Assembly (NCBI GenBank): GCA_024684375.1
Contig: JAIKWZ010000013.1
Location: 1 to 41,252, forward strand
Direction of reading: 5' to 3'
Source: Clostridiales bacterium
GTDB lineage: Bacteria; Bacillota; Clostridia; Christensenellales; Aristaeellaceae
DNA: 41,252 nucleotides
Part shown: piece after piece, positions 7,388-14,944 of the stretch
Position numbering within the stretch: the first letter of the stretch is position 1
Layout: every line of letters starts with the position of its first letter
Translations under genes and position numbers: made by a program
The notes under the pieces: generated by a model
Seen by the model: only the letters and a program-made list of their open reading frames with translations
The model's database searches: none
Told to the model about the DNA's origin: nothing

Positions 7388-8697
7388 TCGATCACCCCCG
7401 TCAGGTCATAGGCATCGCAGTCGGTTATCCTTACGCTTACAAAATCCCCGGGCTTGCAGTCCCCTGTCTGCTTTACGCGAATAATGCCGTCTGCCTCCGG
7501 GGACTCGGCATAGCTCCGCGCGGTAAGCATCCCGTCTTCGGTGCCTTCAATAAGCGCCGTCACCTTTGTTCCGATGCGCCTTTGATTGTTTTCAAGTGAG
7601 ATCTGCTGCTGGGTCAGCATAAGCGCGTCCAGCCTCTCCGCCTTGACGGCCTCGTCTATCTGCCCGGGCATGATAGCGGCGGGCGTGTCTTCTTCAGGCG
7701 AATACGTAAAAGCGCCCATACGGTCAAATTTCCACTTTTTCACGAACTCGAGCAGCTCTTCAAACTGTGCCTGGGTCTCGCCGGGAAAGCCAACGATGAA
7801 TGTTGTCCGAATGATTATGCCGTATTCGCGGCATTTGGCCAACAGGCGCTCGATGTGCGCTCGGTCTCCTCTGCGGTTCATTTTCCTGAGAAGCTCGTCA
7901 TTTATGTGCTGGAGCGGCAGATCAAGATAAGCACAGATCTTTGGGTTGTCGCGTATCTCCGTTAACAGTTCTTCGTTTACTGTGTCCGGATAGCAATACA
8001 GCACCCTCACCCACCTGATACCGTCTATAAGGCTCGCCTCATGGAGCAGCTTTTTCAGCAAAAGCGGGTGTCCCTCAAAATCGCTGCCGTAGCGGGATGT
8101 GTCCTGAGCGATGAAGGTGAGCTCCTTTACCCCGCTCCGGGCCAGCTGGCGACACTCTTCCATTATGTCCTCATACGGTCTGGAGGAATACCTGCCCCTG
8201 ATCAGAGGAATGGCGCAGTATGTGCAGCGGTTGTCGCAGCCGTCGGAGATCTTGACATAAGCGGAGAACTTCGGCGTAGTAAGTACGCGTTTTTGATTTA
8301 AGAAGCGTTCTCCCCTCTCCATGCATACCGGGCGTCCGCCATTAAGCAGTTCGTCAACAGCCTCATTCAGGCGTGAATAGTCGTGCACGCCCATAAATCC
8401 GTCCACTTCCGGCAGTTCCTTTATTAGTTCATCGGCATACCTCTGGGCAAGGCAGCCCGTGACCAGCAGCTTTCTGGGGTGTCCCTGTTTTTTCAGTTCC
8501 GCCATTTCAAGGATCGCGTCTATGGACTCCTGCTTTGCGCTGTCTATAAACCCGCAGGTATTGACTATCGCGATATCCGCCTGGGCGGGATCGGATACGA
8601 TCTCGCAGCCCCTTTCCCTCAGCATGCCCAGCATGACCTCAGAATCCACAAGGTTTTTGGAACAGCCAAGCGAAACAAGTCCAATCCTTACCGCCAT
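7384..8697 (-). CDS. rimO: Ribosomal protein S12 methylthiotransferase RimO
   Basis: RimO is a radical-SAM enzyme with two iron-sulfur clusters that adds a methylthio group to an aspartate of ribosomal protein S12. The 437-residue product has an N-terminal UPF0004 domain starting GLVSLGCSKNLVDSE, whose cysteines bind the auxiliary cluster. The radical-SAM motif CDNRCTYC follows near residue 150, and a C-terminal TRAM domain ends the protein. The SLGCSKNLVDSE stretch separates RimO from the tRNA enzyme MiaB. GGGGA precedes the ATG, one base past the ftsK stop. It is the middle gene of ftsK-rimO-pgsA. Confidence 0.95.
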   Translation of the reverse strand: MAVRIGLVSLGCSKNLVDSEVMLGMLRERGCEIVSDPAQADIAIVNTCGFIDSAKQESIDAILEMAELKKQGHPRKLLVTGCLAQRYADELIKELPEVDGFMGVHDYSRLNEAVDELLNGGRPVCMERGERFLNQKRVLTTPKFSAYVKISDGCDNRCTYCAIPLIRGRYSSRPYEDIMEECRQLARSGVKELTFIAQDTSRYGSDFEGHPLLLKKLLHEASLIDGIRWVRVLYCYPDTVNEELLTEIRDNPKICAYLDLPLQHINDELLRKMNRRGDRAHIERLLAKCREYGIIIRTTFIVGFPGETQAQFEELLEFVKKWKFDRMGAFTYSPEEDTPAAIMPGQIDEAVKAERLDALMLTQQQISLENNQRRIGTKVTALIEGTEDGMLTARSYAESPEADGIIRVKQTGDCKPGDFVSVRITDCDAYDLTGVIE

Positions 8698-8698
8698 A

Positions 8699-11491
8699 TC
8701 ACTTTTCCCCGTTGAAAATCTCGTCCATCTGGGCGCGAGTGATCAGCACCTCGCGGCTTTTGGAACCCTCGGACTGGCTGACGTAGCCCCGCAGAGCCAT
8801 TTCATCTATCAGCCTGCCGGCGCGGGCATAGCCGATCCTCAGTCTTCTTTGCAGCATGCTGATGGACGCCTGTCCCGCGTCCACGCAGGCTCTCAGCGCT
8901 TCCTCAAACAGGTCGTCTGTTCCGCTTGAAGCCTCTTCTTCACGCTTGTCCTTCTTTTCGGCGTCGGAAAGCGTGGCGTTCTCCATCTGCGTAAGCATAT
9001 CCTCGTCGTACACATTGCCTTCCGGAGAGGATACGAAATTGACCACCTGCTGAACTTCACCCTCGCTTACCCAGGCGCCCTGCAAACGCATGGGCTTGTT
9101 GCGGTCGGGCGGCAGATAGAGCATGTCTCCTCTTCCAAGAAGCTTTTCCGCGCCGACCACATCAAGTATCGTGCGGCTGTCCACGCCGCTGGCCACGGTA
9201 AAGGCGATGCGGGTAGGTATGTTGGCCTTGATAAGGCCCGTGATGACGTCCACGCTGGGCCGCTGAGTAGCGATCACCAGATGCATGCCCGCCGCTCTGG
9301 CCAGCTGCGCCAGGCGGTTGATCGCGTCCTCAACGTCCCTGGGGCTGGTCATCATAAGGTCAGCAAGCTCGTCGATTATTATGACGATCTGGGGCATTTT
9401 TTCCTCGCCGGGTTCCAGATGCTGGTTGTACGACTCTATGTTTTTTGCTTTTCTTTCAGCAAACACCTGATAACGGCGCGTCATCTCACCCACGGCCCAC
9501 TCCAGCGCGCCTGCCGCCTTCTTGGGATCGGTGACCACAGGCACAAGCAAGTGCGGGATCGTATTATATACGTTGAGTTCGACCATTTTGGGGTCGATCA
9601 GTATCATCTTGACTTCTTCGGGTTTCGCGCGGTAGAGGATCGATATGATTATGGAGTTTATGCACACGGATTTGCCCGAGCCGGTCTGACCCGCGATAAG
9701 CACGTGGGGCATTGCCGCAAGATCGGCCACTATGTACCTGCCCGAATTGTCTTTGCCCAGGCCGAACATCAGCCTCTTGGTGTTTTTGCGTGCCTCCGGG
9801 CTTTCCAGCACATCCCTCAGATGCACTGTCTCCTTGCTCTTGTTCGGTACCTCGACGCCCACCGCGTTTTTGCCGGGAATGGGAGCTTCGATCCTGACTG
9901 AGACCGCCTCCAGCGCCATGGCTATGTCATCAGCGTATGAAGCGACCTTGCTGACCTTTATTCCCGGCGCCGGCAGGATCTCGAAACGCGTTACGCTGGG
10001 GCCGTGGCTGATCCCTGTAAGCTTAACGGGGACCGAGAAGGATTGAAGCGTCTTGATCAGCACCTCCGCGGTCCTGCGGTCATTCTCGTCGTGGGAAAGA
10101 CCGTTCGTGCCTCCTGAGTCGCCTGTCTCCATAAGGCTCAGGGACGGGAACGCGTAAGGTCTGGGCTTTGTTTCTTTGGGTTTAGATTCCTTTCGGGGCT
10201 GCGAAACCGGCTGAGGCTTTGTCACAGGCTGAGACGAGGTTGAAGTTTTTTGTTCTGCGGCACGCTGCGCCGGCGCAACGTAGGTGGTCGGAAAAGGTTT
10301 GCCCTGTTCGGTGTTCTGAACGACCGTCTTGCCCTCGGACTTTTTACCGGAGTCATCATCGAACCAGGAAGGCTTGGGCTGCTGGGGCTGACGCGGCTGT
10401 TCAGTGTGCGAAGCACCAGCCTGATATTTCACTTCTTCCCGTACCACGGACCGTTTGGGTTCAGGCGCGGGGGCTGCAGGTCTGGTCATATCCAGTTTTC
10501 GCTCGGTCTCCAGCACGGGCTTCCCGCGTTTACGCACAGGTTTGTCCGTTTCGATGCGGGAGAATACGTCTTCTATCCCGTCATCAATAGGCTTAGGCGC
10601 AGCGGACGACTTTTGCTTTTTGCCTCCGGCAACGTTCGGGACAGTATACTCATCACCCATGCCCTTGATGGCAGTGACACGGCTCCTTACCGTAGTTTTG
10701 CGTGAAAGGCCGCGCGTATCCAAAGGCGGCACATCCTGACCGTCGTAGATCGTCTCGTCAAACAGATTCTCTTCCTGCCTGCGGCGGCGCTCGTCGCCCA
10801 TGCTTTTGACCTTTTGACGAGCCACATTCGTGACGCTTCTGGCCGCTCTGGACAGGGTAGTCCCCGCCTTTTTACCCGTGTTCCACGCCTTCGACGCCGT
10901 ATCGCCCACGGACAGCGCGCCCGACTTCTGCAGCAGGAACACGCTTAGCGCAAGCAGCGCAAACAGCTGACCCCAGCGGGTAAGGAGTTTCGTGAGCGGA
11001 TATCCTATAAGCGAACCGACAAGCCCACCGCCCTCTCCCATACGGTAAGCCTGCACAAGGAAATTTGCGTAGGTCTTGAGCCCCATGGACGCTTCGACCT
11101 TCGACACATAAAAGCCCTGTACCACGCTGAGCACAAAAAAGCAGATGAGCGTGGGCGTTATCACCCAGCTGATTTTTTCGCTGTCCCTGCGGGATGCAGC
11201 GAACGCCAGCACGCCCAGCAGCGCGAACAGCATGATCACCAGCACCGTAAGAGAGCCAAACAGCCCCTTAAACAGGCCGTTGGTCCATTCCAGTGCCGGA
11301 TTGCGGTCTCCTCCAAACACTATAGCCAGCATGACCGCAGCTGCGATCAGGAAAAGCGTGGCTCTTGCTTCGTTTGGATTTCTCTTCTGAACAGACGGTT
11401 TAGCCGGTCTGCGTGTACTGTTTTTGGTTTTTGTGCCGCTGCGCTTGGATGTTTTGCTTTTGAGCGGCGCTTTACGGGTGTTTGATGCCAT
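8699..11491 (-). CDS. ftsK: FtsK/SpoIIIE DNA translocase
   Basis: A septum-anchored motor that pumps DNA during chromosome segregation, and during sporulation in spore formers. The 930-residue protein has a basic N-terminal tail (1-40), four to five membrane segments between about 42 and 190, and a long charged Pro/Gln-rich linker (about 200-450). The RecA-like motor follows, with Walker A AGQTGSGKS (600-608) and Walker B VIIIDELAD (703-711). A C-terminal winged-helix gamma domain (about 850-915) reads oriented DNA motifs. GGAGG precedes the ATG. The sequence does not tell me whether it acts in vegetative division, in sporulation, or in both. Confidence 0.95.
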   Translation of the reverse strand: MASNTRKAPLKSKTSKRSGTKTKNSTRRPAKPSVQKRNPNEARATLFLIAAAVMLAIVFGGDRNPALEWTNGLFKGLFGSLTVLVIMLFALLGVLAFAASRRDSEKISWVITPTLICFFVLSVVQGFYVSKVEASMGLKTYANFLVQAYRMGEGGGLVGSLIGYPLTKLLTRWGQLFALLALSVFLLQKSGALSVGDTASKAWNTGKKAGTTLSRAARSVTNVARQKVKSMGDERRRRQEENLFDETIYDGQDVPPLDTRGLSRKTTVRSRVTAIKGMGDEYTVPNVAGGKKQKSSAAPKPIDDGIEDVFSRIETDKPVRKRGKPVLETERKLDMTRPAAPAPEPKRSVVREEVKYQAGASHTEQPRQPQQPKPSWFDDDSGKKSEGKTVVQNTEQGKPFPTTYVAPAQRAAEQKTSTSSQPVTKPQPVSQPRKESKPKETKPRPYAFPSLSLMETGDSGGTNGLSHDENDRRTAEVLIKTLQSFSVPVKLTGISHGPSVTRFEILPAPGIKVSKVASYADDIAMALEAVSVRIEAPIPGKNAVGVEVPNKSKETVHLRDVLESPEARKNTKRLMFGLGKDNSGRYIVADLAAMPHVLIAGQTGSGKSVCINSIIISILYRAKPEEVKMILIDPKMVELNVYNTIPHLLVPVVTDPKKAAGALEWAVGEMTRRYQVFAERKAKNIESYNQHLEPGEEKMPQIVIIIDELADLMMTSPRDVEDAINRLAQLARAAGMHLVIATQRPSVDVITGLIKANIPTRIAFTVASGVDSRTILDVVGAEKLLGRGDMLYLPPDRNKPMRLQGAWVSEGEVQQVVNFVSSPEGNVYDEDMLTQMENATLSDAEKKDKREEEASSGTDDLFEEALRACVDAGQASISMLQRRLRIGYARAGRLIDEMALRGYVSQSEGSKSREVLITRAQMDEIFNGEK

Positions 11492-11531
11492 CGATCCTCC
11501 AAAAACTCAAAGCCATATTCCCTCTGATATC

Positions 11532-11560
11532 ATTATACATGAAAGCATGGGAAAATGCAA
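11532..11560 (-). promoter_or_regulatory. Promoter of ftsK-rimO-pgsA
   Basis: TTGCAT (11555-11560), 17 bp and TATAAT (11532-11537) on the minus strand, 40 bp before the ftsK start. Confidence 0.75.
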
Positions 11561-11624
11561 GCTCCGGCGCGTTTTACAGACATCTGCTGCCCGTCCCTTT
11601 CGTGTTTGTTCATATATATTTTGC

Positions 11625-11653
11625 TTGATTGACGAGCCGGTTTGGTGTATAAT
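11625..11653 (+). promoter_or_regulatory. Promoter of the maf-mre-rodA operon
   Basis: TTGATT (11625-11630), 17 bp and a perfect TATAAT (11648-11653), 31 bp before the maf start. It is divergent from the ftsK promoter, with about 65 bp between the two -35 boxes. Confidence 0.75.
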
Positions 11654-11684
11654 GCAGATTAGTGTAGTATGGAGAGTAATGCAT

Positions 11685-12266
11685 ATGAAGATGAGCAGGC
11701 GCGTCGTATTGGCTTCTTCCTCGCCTCGCAGGCGTGAAATACTTGAAAAACTGGGCGTCTGTTTTGACATCGTCCCTTCAAACGCGGATGAAAGCGGCGT
11801 TTCCGGCAGCGCAGATGAAGTGGTGATGGCACTTGCCCGGCGCAAGGCTGAAAGCGTCGCTCGTGAACAAAAAAACGCGCTGGTAATCGGCTGCGACACT
11901 CTGGTGGCTCTTGAAAACGAGATCTTCGGAAAACCTGCAGACATTGCCCAGGCAGAGGAAATGCTGTCACGCCTTTCCGGCAATACCCACCAGGTATTAA
12001 GCGGGCTGTGCCTTATCGACACCTCGACAGGCAGCACGCGCACCTCCTGCGACGCCACTTTCGTTCGTTTCAGGGAGCTCTCTCGGGATGAGGTCTCAGC
12101 ATACGCCCACAGCGGAGAACCCATGGACAAGGCAGGCGCGTACGCGATACAGGGCGGAGCGGGCAAATTCGTTGTTTCGGTAAACGGCTCTTACGACAAC
12201 ATAGTCGGGTTTCCCAGCGAACTGTTCTTGCGGGAAGTCCGTGAAATTGGAATACTGGAGGATTGA
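11685..12266 (+). CDS. maf: Maf family nucleotide pyrophosphatase
   Basis: Maf proteins hydrolyse non-canonical or selected nucleoside triphosphates (dTTP/UTP type, or m7GTP type) to monophosphates and have been linked to septum control. The 193-residue product has the signature SSSPRRREIL near the start, GCDTLV (about 70) and the GAYAIQGGAGKFV block typical of the YhdE/dTTPase branch. I chose the ATG at 11685 because GGAGAG lies eight bases upstream; the ATG six bases earlier is too close to it. It overlaps the next gene by one base (TGATG). maf before mreB is the classical Firmicutes order. Confidence 0.93.
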   Translation: MKMSRRVVLASSSPRRREILEKLGVCFDIVPSNADESGVSGSADEVVMALARRKAESVAREQKNALVIGCDTLVALENEIFGKPADIAQAEEMLSRLSGNTHQVLSGLCLIDTSTGSTRTSCDATFVRFRELSRDEVSAYAHSGEPMDKAGAYAIQGGAGKFVVSVNGSYDNIVGFPSELFLREVREIGILED

Positions 12267-13303
12267 TGGCTGGCATTTCTTTCGGAAACCTGATAGCTGC
12301 TGATCTGGGCAGCGCATACACGTATGTGATGACAGACGAAAAGACACCTGTGTCCAGGTGCCGCAGCGTCGTTCTGGTGGACGCGCACAAAAGCTCTGAC
12401 GTCTACGCTGTCGGGGATGATGCCGCGCGAATGAGCGGCAGGGGCGGTCAGGACACTCTCGTTGTCAGCCCCATTTCCTACGGTGCAGTAGGAGACAGCG
12501 AGCTTGCCGCCATATTGCTTCTCAGCGCAGTTGAAAAATGCGCCGGCCACCGAAGATCCCTTGAAAAATCCCGTCTCGTGCTCACCTCCCCGGATGGGGC
12601 TACCCGGGTTGAAAGAGCCGCGCTTGCCAACGCGGCGCTGCTGGCCGGCGCAAAAAAAGCCGTCATCATTAAGGCCCCCGTGGCATCCGCGCTGTGCATG
12701 CAGCGCAAGATCGACCGTCCTCAGGCTCAGCTGGTGGTGTCCATAGGCGCGTCAGTTACCGAGGTCAGCGTGATCTCATCCTATGCCGTAACCCTTTCAC
12801 GCCACATGAAAACGGGTTCATCCGCCTTTGACAGTGCGATCATTGACTACGTGCGCAAAAAATACTCTCTGCTGCTGTCCCGCGAGGTCGCCGGCGAGCT
12901 GAAAGAACAATTAGGCTGCGCTACCGAGCCGGATAACGATGCGTCCCACACTCTGTACGGCAGGAACATAATAACGGGCAGACCCGTAAGCGCAAATGTG
13001 TCCGCGCGCGACGTGTATGAGGCGCTCATGCGTCCCCTCGAGGAGCTTGTGGGCATGATCTCAGACGCGCTGTACAACATTCCCGTTGAGTATTCTGAAG
13101 ACATACTCAAAAACGGCATAAGCCTTACAGGCGGAGGCAGTGAACTGTTCGGCCTGGCGGACCGCTTGAAAAACGACACCCAGCTGGACGTCTATCAAAG
13201 CGGCGAGCCGCGCTATGACGCTGTCCGCGGCGCACTGGCGGCCGCAGGCGACGAACGGCTGCTGCGCAGGCTTGAAAACGCCTATTCCGCTTACGAAGTC
13301 TGA
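12266..13303 (+). CDS. mreB: Divergent MreB-like actin homologue with altered ATP site
   Basis: By position (maf-X-mreC-mreD) and alignment this is an MreB, the actin-like filament that guides lateral wall synthesis. The 345-residue length and several blocks fit: AADLGSAYTYV (phosphate-1 loop, 11-21), GSSAFDSAIIDYVRKKY (184-200) and the adenosine loop ISLTGGGSELFGL. However, the phosphate-2 loop, normally DIGGGTTEV, reads SIGASVTEV (159-167). The segment that normally reads IEEPFAAAIG, with the catalytic glutamate, reads IKAPVASAL (135-143). ATP hydrolysis is therefore probably weak or absent; this is inference. GGAGG precedes the ATG. A second, canonical MreB may exist outside the window. 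Confidence 0.8.
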   Translation: MAGISFGNLIAADLGSAYTYVMTDEKTPVSRCRSVVLVDAHKSSDVYAVGDDAARMSGRGGQDTLVVSPISYGAVGDSELAAILLLSAVEKCAGHRRSLEKSRLVLTSPDGATRVERAALANAALLAGAKKAVIIKAPVASALCMQRKIDRPQAQLVVSIGASVTEVSVISSYAVTLSRHMKTGSSAFDSAIIDYVRKKYSLLLSREVAGELKEQLGCATEPDNDASHTLYGRNIITGRPVSANVSARDVYEALMRPLEELVGMISDALYNIPVEYSEDILKNGISLTGGGSELFGLADRLKNDTQLDVYQSGEPRYDAVRGALAAAGDERLLRRLENAYSAYEV

Positions 13304-13321
13304 TTTCAGGAGTCAGTATAA

Positions 13322-14419
13322 ATGGCAACCCAAAACGCAAACGCCAAAAAAAGCAAAAAAAATAAAAGCCGCCGCATCCGCAGCATAGTTTACACCGTGC
13401 TGGTGGTGATCGTTGTCTTCACGCTGGTAAGGTATCTGCTGCTGCGTCCATCCGGCGACATTTCCATAGTTGAGAACGGCGCGGGCACAGTGTTTACACC
13501 TGTGCAGAAGGTGTTCACAAACATTACATCCTTCTTTAAAAGCTGGTTTGGCGCGCCGTCGGATTCCTCCCTGCAGGACGAGGTGGACGACCTGCGCCAA
13601 CAGGTCAACCTTCTTCAGATACAGATAAACTCTTATGACGAGATAATCAGCGAAAATGAACGCCTCACCTCTCTTCTCGGAGCAAAGGACGAATATGAGG
13701 CCCTCTCGCCCGTTTACGCCCGGGTCATTGCAAAGGATACAGGCGTGTGGTTTGAGACTTTCACGATAAACAAAGGCCTCAACGACGGTATAGCCCAGAA
13801 TATGGCCGTCGTCAACGCCAGCGGCCTTGTGGGCAGAATAAACACGGTCGGCTATAACTTCTCCACAGTCATAACCATAATAGATTCCCGCTCGTCCGTG
13901 GCTTCGCTGATAGGAAGGACGCGTGACAACGGCATGCTCCAGGGCGTACGGCAAACGGGCGACAGCCTGAACGAATGCCGCATGTACTACCTGTCAAACC
14001 TGGGCAATGTGCGTATAGGCGACACGGTGTACACCAGCGGATTGGACAGCAGATTCCCCAAGGGACTGCTTATAGGCTCGGTCACCGCAGTGAGCCGTTC
14101 CCAGAGCACGTCAGACAAATACGTTTCCGTGCTGCCTGCCGTGGACTTTTCGGCGATAGAAGAGGTCTTCGTGTTGCGTGAAATGGTGCAGTCCATAGAC
14201 GAGCTTGAGGCCGTTCCCACGCCCACACCCAACCCCATCGTCACTGTTCAGCCCACTACCACGACCAACATTTATTCCTACGCTACGCCTCCCACCGTGG
14301 ACGACAACGCCATATTCTACTACCCCACCGCGACGCCCGATCCCAACGTGACCCCGTCGCCTTCACCCACTCCCAGACCTACCAAGCCCGTGCCAGAGGC
14401 CGCGTGGCTTAACGATTAA
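13322..14419 (+). CDS. mreC: Rod-shape protein MreC with Pro/Thr-rich tail
   Basis: MreC bridges the cytoskeletal MreB and the outer-face enzymes RodA and PBP2 of the elongasome. The 365-residue protein starts with a lysine-rich cytoplasmic tail, followed by one membrane helix (about 24-42) and a coiled coil (about 78-112). The two beta-barrel MreC core follows, with VVNASGLVGRI and TVITIIDSRSSVASLI as typical blocks. After residue 290 an extracellular tail rich in Pro and Thr (TPTPNP, TPSPSPTPRPTKP) extends beyond the usual core; it is probably disordered and may span the wall. CAGGAG precedes the ATG. Confidence 0.93.
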   Translation: MATQNANAKKSKKNKSRRIRSIVYTVLVVIVVFTLVRYLLLRPSGDISIVENGAGTVFTPVQKVFTNITSFFKSWFGAPSDSSLQDEVDDLRQQVNLLQIQINSYDEIISENERLTSLLGAKDEYEALSPVYARVIAKDTGVWFETFTINKGLNDGIAQNMAVVNASGLVGRINTVGYNFSTVITIIDSRSSVASLIGRTRDNGMLQGVRQTGDSLNECRMYYLSNLGNVRIGDTVYTSGLDSRFPKGLLIGSVTAVSRSQSTSDKYVSVLPAVDFSAIEEVFVLREMVQSIDELEAVPTPTPNPIVTVQPTTTTNIYSYATPPTVDDNAIFYYPTATPDPNVTPSPSPTPRPTKPVPEAAWLND

Positions 14420-14424
14420 GGCAT

Positions 14425-14928
14425 ATGCGGGCAAGACGCAGGCTATTCTGCATAATCACGACCATTCTGGCGGTGCTGCTTGACACCTCCGTGCTTCCGT
14501 TCACGGGCTTAAGCATGAGCTATGTGCCAAGGATGTGTTTGGTCAACGCCGCGCTCATAGGCACGGTGCTGGGTGCTACCCAAGGTATAATTTACGGCGC
14601 GTTCGCCGGCACGGTGCTGGACATCACCGTCTACCAGCCTGCCGGGGTCACTGCGCTTATGTACACGCTGTGCGGCCTCGTGTCCGGCTTCCTCACCCAC
14701 CGGGTCAGGCCATGGCTGGTCACGCTTGTGCCCAGTCTGAGCGCTTTTTTGCTTTACGAAGCGGGCATGGCGGTGTACACCTACTTTATTACCGGTTTTT
14801 TGCCGGGCGGGAAGATAGGATACGCGCTGATCCGCGTCGTTATTTCCCTTGCCCTGACCCAGATCATGTATCTGCCGTACCTGAGGGCGCTCAAGCCATC
14901 CAAGATCGGCAGCGGCAGAAGAAGATAA
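14425..14928 (+). CDS. mreD: Rod-shape protein MreD
   Basis: MreD is a small integral membrane subunit of the elongasome. The 167-residue product begins with a positively charged start followed by a hydrophobic segment and has four to six predicted membrane spans. FAGTVLDITVYQPAGVTAL is the glycine/aspartate-containing block typical of the family. Sequence identity in MreD is generally low, so the position directly after mreC is an important part of the call. Its start lies five bases after the mreC stop with only a weak ribosome site, which suggests translational coupling. Confidence 0.88.
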   Translation: MRARRRLFCIITTILAVLLDTSVLPFTGLSMSYVPRMCLVNAALIGTVLGATQGIIYGAFAGTVLDITVYQPAGVTALMYTLCGLVSGFLTHRVRPWLVTLVPSLSAFLLYEAGMAVYTYFITGFLPGGKIGYALIRVVISLALTQIMYLPYLRALKPSKIGSGRRR

Positions 14929-14944
14929 AAAAGGTACCGAGACC

